NCBI RefSeq assembly: GCF_000196655.1
Contig: NC_014254.1
Span: 62,001-126,000 of the forward strand
Direction of reading: 5' to 3'
DNA: 64,000 bases
DNA from: Methanohalobium evestigatum Z-7303
GTDB taxonomy: Archaea > Halobacteriota > Methanosarcinia > Methanosarcinales > Methanosarcinaceae
The notes below the pieces were generated by a model, which did no database searches, was not told the origin of the DNA, and was given only the letters and a program-made list of their open reading frames with translations. Numbering within the stretch: the stretch's first letter is position 1; each line of letters opens with the position of its first letter. This document shows, one piece after another, positions 27,900-37,678 of this stretch. The translations under genes and the position numbers were made by a program.

Positions 27900-28796
27900 T
27901 TGTTAAACAAAAGTACCATCCATAACGATATTATAACGATAATAATTTTAGTAATACTCACGATAGTATTTGTCCTAGTTCCACCTTTGAACGAAACACC
28001 TATTAGAATAATTCTTGGCCTTCCAATGGTGCTTTTCATACCTGGATATTCTTTGATTGCTGCATTATTCCCCAAAAAAGATGACCTGGATGGTATTGAA
28101 AGAATCGCTTTAAGTTTTGGTCTAAGTATTGCAGTGGTCCCACTTATAGGGTTAGGGCTAAATTATACGCCATGGGGTATCAGGTTAATTCCTATTATAG
28201 TCTCATTATCAACATTTACAATTTTGATGTGTGTTGCAACCATAATAAGACGTTCATCTTTGGATGAAAACGAAGTTTTTACTGTACCATTCAAATCGTC
28301 ATTAGAATCAATTAAAACAGAACTATTAACACCTCCTGAAGATTCTACAAGACCAAAACTTGACAAAGCGCTCAGTATAATACTTGTAATTTCTATCATT
28401 GCTTCTATTGCTACTCTGGCTTATGTAGTCACCACGCCAAAACAGGGTGAGAAATTTACCGAATTTTATGTACTCGGTCCAAATGGAATGGCAGATGATT
28501 ATCCTACAGAATTAGAAAAAGGTGAAAAGGGTACCGTTATCATAGGAATTACAAACCATGAATATGAGAAAACAGAGTACACTTTAAAAATGCAGCTTGA
28601 AAACAATACATTACCTATAGATAATAACGCCAAAACCATCGCATTAAAACATAACCAGACGTGGGAAGATACTCTGAAATTCACACCCCATAATACCGGT
28701 ACAAACATGAAACTTGAGTTTTTGTTATATAAAGACAACAATTTTACTGAACCCTATAGAAACCTTCATTTATGGGTTAACGTATCGGAGAATTAA
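27900..28796 (+). CDS. DUF1616 membrane protein
   Basis: 298 residues. Four N-terminal helices contain the DUF1616 signature RIILGLPMVLFIPGYSLIAALFP, split here for length, and ERIALSFGLSIAVVPLIGL. One further helix (near 160-180) precedes an external beta-rich domain with an NEW3-like tail. The start is TTG with AAAGGAG 6 nt upstream. The gene is 2 nt from the CPBP protease gene, so the two form an operon. In other archaea DUF1616 proteins are often beside envelope or glycan genes; the role here is unknown. Confidence 0.75.
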   Translation: MLNKSTIHNDIITIIILVILTIVFVLVPPLNETPIRIILGLPMVLFIPGYSLIAALFPKKDDLDGIERIALSFGLSIAVVPLIGLGLNYTPWGIRLIPIIVSLSTFTILMCVATIIRRSSLDENEVFTVPFKSSLESIKTELLTPPEDSTRPKLDKALSIILVISIIASIATLAYVVTTPKQGEKFTEFYVLGPNGMADDYPTELEKGEKGTVIIGITNHEYEKTEYTLKMQLENNTLPIDNNAKTIALKHNQTWEDTLKFTPHNTGTNMKLEFLLYKDNNFTEPYRNLHLWVNVSEN

Positions 28797-28798
28797 TC

Positions 28799-29647
28799 AT
28801 GGAACCCAATCAAAACGATGTACAAACAGTAAACTCAAAAAACAAGACATCAGCATACTTTAATTATGGGTTTAAAAACAAAGATGTAGGTTATATCTCA
28901 ATCCCTATTTTGATGATTGTGTTAGCAGAATCAATGCTTTACATGCAAAAACAATCATTTGCCATAGGTTTACATTTAATCATCTTGATTGGATTAGTAT
29001 TATCAACTGTTTGGATACAGGAAAAACATATAAACAATATTTTTCAAGCTATGACATTACTACCCATACTAAGGTTGGTAAATCTTTCCATGCCCAGTTT
29101 TTTTGAAATGACCATTAATTCCTATGTTTTTATTTATGTCCCATTAATGCTGCCTATATATTTGATTACAACAAATCAAGATTTTACAATCGAACAGATT
29201 GGTTTAAAAGCTAGACCATCTTTTATCTATGCACCATTAGCAGTGATTGTAGGGTTAGCAATTGCTGAAGGCGAATATTTTGTCATCTCTGCACCTTATT
29301 TAATACCAAATACTTCTTTGATGAATATATTAGAACTTTCCATCGTAATGATATTCTTTGTTGGATTAGTGGAAGAATTGATTTTCAGGTCGATTTTACA
29401 AACGAGGCTGGAAAATTCATTTGGATTATTACCCGGGCTTTTAATAACCAGTTTATTATTCGGTATGATGCACTCTATATACGGCAACGTTTATGAAATA
29501 TTCTTCACCAGTTTGGCAGGTTTGGTAATAGGTTACATGTTCCAGAAGACAAGGAGTTTACCGGTGGTCGCCATAACACACGGTACTGTAAACATATTTT
29601 TGTTTGGACTTATTCCACACATGGGTCCAACCTTTGGTTTAATCTAA
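28799..29647 (+). CDS. CPBP-family intramembrane glutamic protease
   Basis: 282 residues with about eight membrane helices. The CPBP (Rce1/CAAX-type) motifs are present: EELIFR with the Glu pair at about 192-193, FGMMHSIYG with the metal-like His, and VAITHGTVNIF near the end. Such enzymes cleave within membranes; archaeal substrates are largely unknown. Co-transcribed with the DUF1616 gene. A GTGTTT-TTAT-AAACAC hairpin at 29770-29785 could end the transcript. Confidence 0.85.
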   Translation: MEPNQNDVQTVNSKNKTSAYFNYGFKNKDVGYISIPILMIVLAESMLYMQKQSFAIGLHLIILIGLVLSTVWIQEKHINNIFQAMTLLPILRLVNLSMPSFFEMTINSYVFIYVPLMLPIYLITTNQDFTIEQIGLKARPSFIYAPLAVIVGLAIAEGEYFVISAPYLIPNTSLMNILELSIVMIFFVGLVEELIFRSILQTRLENSFGLLPGLLITSLLFGMMHSIYGNVYEIFFTSLAGLVIGYMFQKTRSLPVVAITHGTVNIFLFGLIPHMGPTFGLI

Positions 29648-29837
29648 TTATTTTTTTACAAACTTGAAAACAAATGGTTTCTACAAGAACAAGTAGCTAG
29701 TTAGTTGAAAATTCTAATATTATTATCATTATGATGATTATATTAATCAAATTATACAAATAATAAACAGTGTTTTTATAAACACGGATTTATAAAAAAA
29801 CAAAAACTATATAAATTAACAAAGAAGACTGATATAA

Positions 29838-29922
29838 GGGTTGCAGGATAAGCATTTATCATTTGTCACTATATACCCTGTTAAATCTAGGAAAAACTAG
29901 TTAGTAGTTTATCCTGCAATCC
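29838..29922 (+). ncRNA. Candidate stand-alone small RNA with its own TATA box
   Basis: An 85-nt stretch closed by a 14-bp stem (29838-29851 with 29909-29922; TTGCAGGATAA/TTATCCTGCAA core), with a small inner hairpin CTAG-GAAAAA-CTAG. A CTATATAA box at 29808-29815 lies 23 nt upstream of the first stem base, the exact spacing of an archaeal promoter. It lies between convergent genes and has no coding potential. A transcription-termination role is an alternative. Confidence 0.5.
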
Positions 29923-30046
29923 TTTCCAAAAATATGAAATATTTTTAAATGATTTTGGAAAAACAGTTATTATCAAGGAATGGTTTTTAGAGGAAAATAG
30001 GTGTATAGAACTGATTTAGATTTAATTTTTTAAGGTTCTGGATATA

Positions 30047-30307
30047 TCAAATAATTTCCAGAACCTTAAAAGTTACAATAGCACAAAATGAGACCATAAG
30101 TGGCAAAATGCCCATGTTCAACGATAAGTTGATATTTTTATTCCAGTATTTAGATGCGGATAATATTTCTTTTGCGGCTAATAATGATATTAACCCTATA
30201 ACTGCTAATACTCCATATTCAGGTAACCCTATACCAGAAGTCATGGACATAGCACTAGCAGTAGCAGATGATACCGCGCTTGTTGTTGATACAACGCTTG
30301 TAAGCAT
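30047..30307 (-). CDS. Small two-helix membrane protein
   Basis: 86 residues with a Ser/Thr/Ala-rich start (STTSAVSSATASAMSMTSG) and two hydrophobic segments (EYGVLAVIGLISLLAAKEI and LPLMVSFCAIVTFKVLEII). The stop codon lies inside a long inverted repeat (AAGGTTCTGGA/TTCCAGAACCTT, 30031-30065), a probable terminator. Similar short proteins are common near surface-protein genes in Methanosarcinales, from memory. Function unknown. Confidence 0.55.
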   Translation of the reverse strand: MLTSVVSTTSAVSSATASAMSMTSGIGLPEYGVLAVIGLISLLAAKEILSASKYWNKNINLSLNMGILPLMVSFCAIVTFKVLEII

Positions 30308-30565
30308 TATTTTTTCCTCTAGTTAACTCCTTCTTTATAGTTATATTTAGGTCTATTATTATTAAAAGATTTTGATTTTGATTTTTCCTGAATTGTGCTT
30401 ACCCACTTCTAAAACAGCGAAATACTAAAATTTTTGCCTACTATACAGGTTTTTGTATTGACAACCTGTTGGCAGAACACACCTTAACATTATTACTAAA
30501 CTGTGTTTCTTAAAGGATAATATAAATCCTTCACTAATTTTTTTATATAATATCAAAAAGGGGGC

Positions 30566-31789
30566 ATGGAATTGCATATAAAACCTAGTAAATTATCATT
30601 AGGAATTTTTAGCTTAATTTTTATTGTATTATTGTCATCAGGTCTAGCTGTCGCCCAGAATACTGATAATTACATCATGAACCTTAGCGTTAATGGTAAT
30701 GATTTCAGATTCGCCAACCATAACGAATCCAAGACCGAGGGTAACTGGATCTCACTGGGTGGAGGAGAACCTGTACAGCTGCCGACTCCAATCAAATTCA
30801 CTTATCATGGAGTAAATGAAACCAGTTTCTCAACCGATAGTAAAAACGTGGATATTAAACTAAACGTTAAAAATTACACGGATTATGTGATAGAATATCC
30901 ATTTGAAACCCATCAGATGTATACCAACACAAGCGGTAAAAACAACGTCACATACCAGTTCAATGGTTCAAAATACTTTGCCAACAAAGAATCCAAAGTT
31001 GTCCTGATTGAATCAGACATAAATTCACTAATTGACATACTTGACAAGTTCAAACAGGGTCAAATAGACAGTATAAACGACATTTTAAGTTTGGATAAAG
31101 TCAACAGTATAGAAACCAAGGATTTGGATGATAACGGAGACACAAATGGTGAATTTGAAAACCTTGATGCAGGAGAATACAGTGTCTTAATCATACTTAA
31201 TAACGAACCTGTGATACTTTCTGCCACCGCTTTTGATGTGCTGGATTACGATTCAAATGTAAGTACTAATTCCTATATAACTGTAGGTAACAACCTAAAA
31301 GTTGATATTGAACTTGAAGATGCACCTGACACGGAATATACTTACATAGCAGGGATAGTTAAAGATAATAAATACAGAGCAGATGTTAGACTAGAAACAA
31401 ATGGTCATAAAACCGGTACCGACCTGCTTGTAAATAATGAGTATATTATAGATGATTTTGATTTGATCGACATGAGCGTTTCAAATCTAAATAAAAATGA
31501 TGTCAAAAATAAACTAGTTGATGTCCTGGGTCCTGATGAATTATCAGGAAAAACAATGACTGTGGATTCAAACCAAACTTCATTAAACATAAGTACTGAG
31601 GGTTTACCACCAGGAAACTATAAACTTTTGGTTCAAGCATCTAACCAAAACGACCCTATCGTTGCTTTTGAACAAAAAGACATTACTATAAAAAGCGAAG
31701 GTATTGGTGCTCCAGCAACAAACCCAATATTGATGATTGGTGTTCTTGGAATTGCAATAGTACTTTTCATGAAAAGAAGGTTTAATTAA
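30566..31789 (+). CDS. TIGR04279-like surface protein, short form
   Basis: 407 residues with a signal peptide ending GLAVAQ. The mature N-terminal domain (FANHNES, EGNWISLGGGEPVQLPTP) matches the methanogen surface domain known as TIGR04279. A second beta-rich region follows, and the C-terminus is a membrane helix with an RRFN tail, preceded by GIGAPATNP instead of a clear PGF motif. About 0.54 kb of its coding DNA (30713-31248) is nearly identical to the start of the giant protein at 42845. GGGGG precedes the ATG by only one base; the TTG two codons later has a better spacing. Confidence 0.75.
   Translation: MELHIKPSKLSLGIFSLIFIVLLSSGLAVAQNTDNYIMNLSVNGNDFRFANHNESKTEGNWISLGGGEPVQLPTPIKFTYHGVNETSFSTDSKNVDIKLNVKNYTDYVIEYPFETHQMYTNTSGKNNVTYQFNGSKYFANKESKVVLIESDINSLIDILDKFKQGQIDSINDILSLDKVNSIETKDLDDNGDTNGEFENLDAGEYSVLIILNNEPVILSATAFDVLDYDSNVSTNSYITVGNNLKVDIELEDAPDTEYTYIAGIVKDNKYRADVRLETNGHKTGTDLLVNNEYIIDDFDLIDMSVSNLNKNDVKNKLVDVLGPDELSGKTMTVDSNQTSLNISTEGLPPGNYKLLVQASNQNDPIVAFEQKDITIKSEGIGAPATNPILMIGVLGIAIVLFMKRRFN
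30713..31248 (+). repeat. 0.54 kb repeat shared with 42974-43509
   Basis: The block encoding the TIGR04279-like domain is nearly identical in the two surface-protein genes at a constant offset of 12,261 bp, with only scattered substitutions and no gaps noticed. The flanking coding DNA is clearly diverged. The sharp edges suggest gene conversion or recent segmental duplication. Confidence 0.8.
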
Positions 31790-31975
31790 TCTAACTAATG
31801 CAATTCCTCCTTTTTTATATGATTCTTTGTACTCCCTCTGTTTATTCCACCCCTCAGAGACGTCTTTTATAGTACAACCAAGATGTTTTACTATGTAGTT
31901 GTAGACCTTGTTCCTGTTTTTATTATTATTATCAAATAATTATTTAACAACGCTTAGTAACATTCCGGAGTCTAA

Positions 31976-32764
31976 ATGAATACATTTGGTGAACTGATAT
32001 TAAAAATTAAAATGAAGATACCTTTAGAGGCTCTTCTATTCTTTATAGATCATATATGGTTGGTTGCTCTCAATCTTACAGATATTGGAGCTATTGACGT
32101 AGGAATTAATTTTATTCTGGATACATATGCATTTATTGTTACATTGGGACTATTAATTCTCTTTTTTTTACCGACTGTATCTATTGTGCATAATATTATT
32201 AGATACAGAAAGGATATCATAAGAGTTTTATGCTGCGTCCCTTTGCTAATTGCTGGTATTGTTATAACAATGACTGCAACACTGAGACATACTCACTATA
32301 TCCTATACGGATCCAATCCAAATACGTTATTCTATACTTTATTAGATCCTATTTATAGATCCGCGGAAATTATTATATATACTGTAATTGAAATTTTAGT
32401 TTATATGGGATTTCCGTATATGGATGGAGATTTGCCAGTACTCATCTCATATCTTTTCCTTCTTCCAGTAGGTTTGTTCATATACTTACTACCTTCGATA
32501 AATTATGATTTGAGAAAAATCACAACTGAAATGAAACTAATTTCTCTATTTACCTTAATTTGTATTGCTACTCCAATAGTTAAGCAAACAATCAAGTTAA
32601 ATCGAGTACCAATCGATGAGCTAATAGTTAACTCTTTTTGGATAAAAATTATTCCAGAATTAGAATTACTGGGGTTTTTCCTGTTAAGCCCTCTTCTGGG
32701 AATCTTGTATATTAAGCATTATCGTAAGATGACTAGAACACCTACATCCGATATTAAAAATTAG
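31976..32764 (+). CDS. Multi-helix membrane protein of unknown function
   Basis: 262 residues with about six membrane helices (for example AFIVTLGLLILFFLPTVSIV and VLCCVPLLIAGIVITMTAT) and short charged loops. No recognised motif. CCGGAG precedes the ATG at a normal spacing. It ends at TAG, one of two likely genes here doing so. It lies between surface-protein genes, so an envelope role is possible but unsupported. Confidence 0.6.
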   Translation: MNTFGELILKIKMKIPLEALLFFIDHIWLVALNLTDIGAIDVGINFILDTYAFIVTLGLLILFFLPTVSIVHNIIRYRKDIIRVLCCVPLLIAGIVITMTATLRHTHYILYGSNPNTLFYTLLDPIYRSAEIIIYTVIEILVYMGFPYMDGDLPVLISYLFLLPVGLFIYLLPSINYDLRKITTEMKLISLFTLICIATPIVKQTIKLNRVPIDELIVNSFWIKIIPELELLGFFLLSPLLGILYIKHYRKMTRTPTSDIKN

Positions 32765-32847
32765 GTCTCTAAATGTACTACATAGGTTAAAAGTTGATCA
32801 GAAAAAGTAGTTTATACTCAGAACAAATAATACTTTGATTTAAAAAT

Positions 32848-33365
32848 GGATGAGTAACAATAGATTGTAAACTCGTCACTGATGATAGAACATATCTTGA
32901 TTAAGTCACTTGCTTGAATCTAACTGATAATTATGTTCTGTTGTTTTTTACTATTATAGTCTTATAATTTGTTTTTCTAGTATCAGTCAAAACAGTTCGA
33001 CATCATGGACATAATATATTTATTTTAGTAAAATGTCAAGAAATAGATGAAAGTAATTGAGGTGAGGTTTGTTATCCTTACCATCTGGATTACTACAAAG
33101 CTTCAAAAGGATGCGATAAATCAGTTTCTGGGATGCAGATCCATCTTTTGCAACTGACATATCTTAAATCGATGCTGCAAGACCTATAGTTGGTGGAATA
33201 GATCTATAGTAGGGTAATCCTCATGTTCGAATCTGCCGAGAATATACAACTACTATGCATGGTTTGCGGTATATATCTATAAATGATCCTTGGCCAGTAG
33301 ATGATGGTGACCAATACTTAGAACTTTGGGGCTCTGTAGAGAACCACATATATGTCAAAAATTAA
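32848..33365 (+). pseudogene. Decayed copy of a secreted-protein gene pair
   Basis: This stretch parallels 38333-38867 along its length. It opens with a damaged tail of the paralogue encoded at 37679 (TTGTAAACTCGTCACTG shared). Next comes a broken second gene with CYPYHLDYYKASKGCDKS, several stops, and a final in-frame tail (DPWPVDDGDQYLELWG to VKN, stop at 33363). Both copies share lesions, so the decay probably predates the duplication. The conserved promoter motif at 32993 lies inside. Confidence 0.6.
32993..33013 (+). promoter_or_regulatory. TTCGAC-type promoter motif, copy 1
   Basis: CAGTTCGACATCATGGACATA, followed by the TATA-like ATATATTTATT. One of four related sites in this surface-protein island. 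Confidence 0.5.
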
Positions 33366-33388
33366 AAAATTATATTAAGTGATTATAT

Positions 33389-33934
33389 ATGAGTCAAATT
33401 GATAAAAAAGTTCTTATTTATTTTGTTTTTTCAATTTTTGTATTATTGGCAGTCCTAATAAACTCATCAAGTCATGACATAAGAATTGGAGGTTTGTACA
33501 TTTCTTTTGAAGAAGGAACAACTGAAAAATATGCAAGATCCGTTATAGATGATTCTAATTTAAGAGAGGACATTAAGTTGGATTATAATATTAATCATTT
33601 GCATAATCAATATTATTTAGTAGTAAATCAAGATAAAAAATCAGTTTTATATAATGAATTGATGAAAGCAAATATTTGGATAAGAGATGAAGAAGTAATA
33701 AAAAAAGGGGACAACTACCTAATAGTTGTTTCAAAATCAATTGCTAATAACAAAGATTTCCTTGATATTTTGTCTAAACAGGACTTGCAATTGAAAAAGT
33801 TTGTTAACTGTTATATTTATTTTAGTAAACAACCAAAAGATTGGGTTGGCTATGATAAAGGTCAAAAGATAAAAAAAGAACTATTAGAAAAAGATAAAAT
33901 TATTAGAGTAGCTCTTGTTCCTATAGATGGATAA
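33389..33934 (+). CDS. UPF0228-family protein
   Basis: 181 residues with one N-terminal membrane helix (IYFVFSIFVLLAVLINSS), then a domain with GGLYISFEEGTTEKYA, NQYYLVVNQDK, IVVSKSI and LQLKKFVNCYIYF. These blocks match UPF0228, a family I know almost only from Methanosarcinaceae, of unknown function and probably extracytoplasmic. The paralogue at 38907 shares the order of blocks but is diverged. The gene follows a decayed copy of a neighbouring gene, as does its paralogue. Confidence 0.75.
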   Translation: MSQIDKKVLIYFVFSIFVLLAVLINSSSHDIRIGGLYISFEEGTTEKYARSVIDDSNLREDIKLDYNINHLHNQYYLVVNQDKKSVLYNELMKANIWIRDEEVIKKGDNYLIVVSKSIANNKDFLDILSKQDLQLKKFVNCYIYFSKQPKDWVGYDKGQKIKKELLEKDKIIRVALVPIDG

Positions 33935-34012
33935 AAATTACAGTACTAGATATTATCAGTTTATGTTTTTATCGATAATATATCAGTACAATCCATGTCA
34001 TAAAAAGGGTTT

Positions 34013-34033
34013 CAGTTTGACGGTTTGGACATA
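34013..34033 (+). promoter_or_regulatory. TTCGAC-type promoter motif, copy 2
   Basis: CAGTTTGACGGTTTGGACATA followed by an AAATGTTTATAA stretch, about 75 nt before the gene at 34107. The most divergent of the four copies. Confidence 0.4.
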
Positions 34034-34106
34034 AAATGTTTATAATTTTCTGCAGTTAAATGGGTGTATCAATAAATAAATATTGATATCGAGGGGGATA
34101 AATAGC

Positions 34107-34454
34107 ATGGGAGAAGATAATAAAGGAATCTACATATTGTTACTGGCTTTGGTAGGTACACTTGCCGTTCTTTCACCTTTCCTGTATGATGCTTATGTGA
34201 AAACTACAGATGATTACTATGTATCTGCTCATCTATCTGATATTACACCAAATGATTACACAGGTATCTCTGATGAAGACTTAGATAAACATCCAAAGTT
34301 AAAGGAAGCACTTGATAAAACAGACATTGTTGAATTAACAGAGTCCGAGTACAGTAAAATAGATGAACTTCTTGCAAAAGGTGATGATGGTATCACATAT
34401 ATCAAGTACAAGGACGATTACTACGGAATCTGGCTGCAGCACATTGTTCGTTAA
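34107..34454 (+). CDS. Small membrane-anchored extracytoplasmic protein
   Basis: 115 residues from an ATG preceded by GAGGGGG with normal spacing; upstream in-frame codons are unlikely to be used. One N-terminal helix (IYILLLALVGTLAVLSPF) is followed by an acidic domain (HLSDITPNDYTGISDEDL, YKDDYYGIWLQ). The YTGISDEDL and YYGIWL features recur in small methanogen proteins, from memory. Function unknown. It carries the island's conserved upstream motif. Confidence 0.6.
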   Translation: MGEDNKGIYILLLALVGTLAVLSPFLYDAYVKTTDDYYVSAHLSDITPNDYTGISDEDLDKHPKLKEALDKTDIVELTESEYSKIDELLAKGDDGITYIKYKDDYYGIWLQHIVR

Positions 34455-34680
34455 TCACTATTGAATATTATAATAGCAGAGATATCAAATACAAAGGGGG
34501 AGTATTGTGTAGCTTGTCCCATTATTTGACAACTTAATATTAGGTTATGAGTATGGATTGGAATTTTGTACAGATGGTATTTTTAGGCAAAACCCTTTTG
34601 AAAGAAACATTTAAATACATCATTAAAGAACCAATACAATAAAGAAATAAAAATTAGATTATTCAATTAGAGGTTCACGG

Positions 34681-36165
34681 TTGGCTAAACTTGATATTTT
34701 TATAAGTGATAATGAATATAATAAAAATAAAGCAATTCATTTAGCAAAAGCTCTGATTTTTATTACTTTAATAATTCTATTTATACCATCAGTTAATGCT
34801 GAAGTAACAAATTTGCAAGTTTCTCCTGATAATCCAAACCCCGGTGATAAAATTACTATAAGTGGGGCTGCGGATACAGACAGTGTGGATGCTACAGTTG
34901 ATTTCACTAAAACCGTTTCAGTATCAAAAGGAGAATATAGCTATACTATAGAGGATGTAGAAATACCAAAAGGTGACAATACATTCAGAGTAGTAGCTAA
35001 AGGAGTAAAAGACCTTAAAGTTGATGCAAATGTTTGGTGGGCCCCCAGCCTCAGCTCTGATGCATCTGGTGGTACTGCCAGTGTAGGCACATCATTGGTT
35101 CCTTCAGGAACTTATAAAATAACTATTTCCGGAAATGCTCAGGATGGAAAATCTAAAGTAGATCTTACAATTGTAGCTTCCAGAATACTTGAGACCCAAA
35201 ACAGCAACTTTGATTTTTCCTATGACACCGACCCTATACCAGAAGGAACATTTACATTAAAAGTAGGAGATATTACTAAAATTATAACCCTCGGATCACC
35301 AACTTCTGGCGATAATGATACTGATGATAGTAATGACGGCGACGGTGGTGATGACAGCAGTAGCAGTTCCGGAGGAACCGTTGGTGGGGGTACAACACCT
35401 GATGATTTAGCAGACAATGTTGAAGTATCAGAAACAGAAAAGAGAAAAATGAGAAGTAATCAATTGGTTAAGAGTGAATTCAACAAGGAATCAAACCCTG
35501 TTAAATATATCAATATTACATCAAAGATTACAACACTGGATCTTAGAATTAATGTAGAGGTACTCAAAGATACATCCACTATAGTAGAAAAAGAACCGGA
35601 CGGAATAGTTTATAAAAACCTTAACATCTGGGTGGGTTATGACGGTTATGCAACAACTGAAAATATAATAAATTCAACTGTGGAATTTAAAGTAGATAAT
35701 AACTGGATTGAGAACAATAACATTGACCCTGATTCTATTACATTAATTCATTATAATAGAGACCAAAAAAAGTGGATTGAATTAAATACAGAAAAAATAA
35801 AGGAAAACGATTTCGATACATACTATATAGCTCATCCTTCTCATTTTTCACCTTTTGCTATAATAGGACATGAATTATCAAAAGGAGAAACTAAATCAGA
35901 AAATAACAATAACAATAACAATGAATCAGGACAATCAAAAGTTAATGATACACCTTCTGGTTCAGAAAATTCAAAAGCTGATATCAATGACTCTGAAAAC
36001 CTGAAATCAAATGGCAGTTCCACAGATACAAATTCCACACCAAACAATAATAAAACCAATGCAAATGATTCAAACATGGTTTTAGATAATAGTTATTTAA
36101 GTTTCCTTATTCTTATTGCCGTTATTGGTATACTGGGCGCAGTTTTATTAGTAAAAAGAAGATAA
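34681..36165 (+). CDS. Surface protein with Ig-like and PGF-pre-PGF domains
   Basis: 494 residues. A signal peptide (LIFITLIILFIPSVNA) is followed by a region beginning VTNLQVSPDNPNPGDKITIS, then beta-rich DNA-encoded sequence to about residue 185, and an Asp/Ser/Gly-rich linker (about 215-245). A PGF-pre-PGF domain spans about 260-400 (VYKNLNIWVGYDG, DNNWIENNNIDP, HFSPFAIIG). A Ser/Asn-rich spacer and a C-terminal helix with VKRR tail finish it. The expected PGF tripeptide is absent before the helix. TTG start, with GAGGT upstream. Likely an S-layer-associated structural or adhesion protein. Confidence 0.75.
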   Translation: MAKLDIFISDNEYNKNKAIHLAKALIFITLIILFIPSVNAEVTNLQVSPDNPNPGDKITISGAADTDSVDATVDFTKTVSVSKGEYSYTIEDVEIPKGDNTFRVVAKGVKDLKVDANVWWAPSLSSDASGGTASVGTSLVPSGTYKITISGNAQDGKSKVDLTIVASRILETQNSNFDFSYDTDPIPEGTFTLKVGDITKIITLGSPTSGDNDTDDSNDGDGGDDSSSSSGGTVGGGTTPDDLADNVEVSETEKRKMRSNQLVKSEFNKESNPVKYINITSKITTLDLRINVEVLKDTSTIVEKEPDGIVYKNLNIWVGYDGYATTENIINSTVEFKVDNNWIENNNIDPDSITLIHYNRDQKKWIELNTEKIKENDFDTYYIAHPSHFSPFAIIGHELSKGETKSENNNNNNNESGQSKVNDTPSGSENSKADINDSENLKSNGSSTDTNSTPNNNKTNANDSNMVLDNSYLSFLILIAVIGILGAVLLVKRR

Positions 36166-36278
36166 ACTTTCTTTACATTTTTTGATACATAATTATAGAA
36201 GGTTTAGGTTGTTATATGACAAAAAAAATATAATTAGAAAATATTTTAAATAGGATTTCATATTATATACTACGTATT

Positions 36279-37031
36279 ATGAAATCTTAGAACCAATTAT
36301 TACAAAACAAAGATGGAACCTCTTCTGTAGTAGGAATAATCCTGATGGTAGCTATTACTGTTATTTTAGCAGCTGTTTTAGGTGAATCTCTATTTGGACT
36401 CGGTATAACATCTAAACTTACAGAACCAAAAGACCAACTTGTATTTGATAATACTCAAGTATTATTGGGTGTAGAGTACAGGTCATGGGACGGTTCAGGA
36501 GGAACCGAAAACAATGGTGACATAGACCATGTTTATATGGATTATCAGCATGGTCCGGTAATAGATGGCCAGGAAATAGGATCGATAATCCTAAGATGGA
36601 GCGGTACAGATGGGAAAGGTGGAGAACTAAGATTTGTAAACCCTAGATATTTTGACGAGGAAACAAAACAAAAATATCATGATGGAGACGTTGGAGAGTT
36701 TTGTACTGGCAACCTACAACCAGGTGACAGATTAGTTATAAACATGGTTCATAATAAAGGTCAATCAGGTGGAAAAACCAACCCTGAGGATATAGGAGTC
36801 CAGTACGTAGAATCAAACTGGAACCAAGTTGATATTGTTGGAAAAGATCCATTATTCAGGACTAATGGACGATATCCAATAGAATTTGATGGTAATCGCA
36901 TTATACAAGAAGGCGATAATGTTGAAGTAACAATCCTGGGCCCTGACCATTTTTCTATAATCGCTCAAGTTGATTCTGAAGCATTGAACTATAAAGAAAA
37001 AGCTAAGATCGTAGATAATCCAGAATGCTGA
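36279..37031 (+). CDS. Type IV pilin-like protein with TAG at codon 4
   Basis: The processing region DGTSSVVGIILMVAITVILAAVLGES is the archaeal pilin (DUF1628/Pilin_N) signature. The mature part (about 205 residues) contains YRSWDGSGGTENNGDIDH and looks beta-rich. The first in-frame ATG after the hydrophobic core starts (36345) would delete the signal. The only conventional start that keeps it is ATG at 36279, which reads M-K-S-TAG-N-Q-L-L-Q-N-K-D-G. So the gene either decodes TAG (36288-36290) as pyrrolysine, starts at an unusual codon after it, or is broken. No Shine-Dalgarno is visible, but TTATATAC lies just upstream. Confidence 0.7.
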
Positions 37032-37678
37032 CACTGCCAGATGCTGTTGGGTCAAAAAGAAAAACACCATTTTATTATATTTTTATTCGGTTTATATTAT
37101 AATTTCCTAGCTTTAATTAACAGTTTATAGTTTCAAGTTATAATTAGATATTTTCAACTTTATAGACATAGAACATCAAAATATTACAAAAAACCTGTTA
37201 AAGAAAATGATAATCCCAATTTATTTTACACTTTAATACATAAATCCCACCTAAAGTTTATAGTTTTAAGTTTAAAGTTTAAACTAATAACAAATATAGA
37301 AAAGCTGTACCAAAAACAAATTAAAAATTTATAATTAACTACATTTTAGATTCTTAAATTGATAGAAACGGCTTTGCCTAAAAACCTCTATATTTTTTGT
37401 GCAGATTAACTACTTTTTGTGCATTTGCTCTAAGGAATCAGGCTTCCGTTTCAGGTACTATTTGCACAAAAAAATGTCAAATGAATAACCCTGACACATA
37501 GCCTTCAAATCTAGTTTTTTAACTGATTATATAAAAAGTAGTTATCAACCTTAATTTTTAGAAATAAATGGATAGAAATAAACGAACTTTTAGATTTAAC
37601 TCATATAAATTATTACGAAAATATTGACTAAATAGTAATTAATATTAGTTGTTAAATCTAATAATTATAGAGGGAGCC
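37032..37678. other. Intergenic region with AT-rich repeats
   Basis: No gene seen. It holds AGTTTAAAGTTTAAAC-type words (37257-37290). A segment with GGCTTTGCCTAAAAA and two TTTTTGTGC words (37370-37425) is matched by an inverted or rearranged relative at 42640-42715. The latter may be debris of a mobile element. AT-rich promoter DNA of the 37679 gene lies at the end. Confidence 0.4.

Noticed and set aside
30031-30065. Inverted repeat at the 30047 gene end as an insertion-sequence terminus
   Set aside because: It overlaps the stop codon of the small membrane-protein gene and no partner end or target duplication is visible; a terminator is the simpler reading.
32762-32764. TAG ending the multi-helix protein as read-through site
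   Set aside because: Read-through adds a few residues to another TAG and then TGA, with no protein-like continuation, so it is taken as an ordinary stop.
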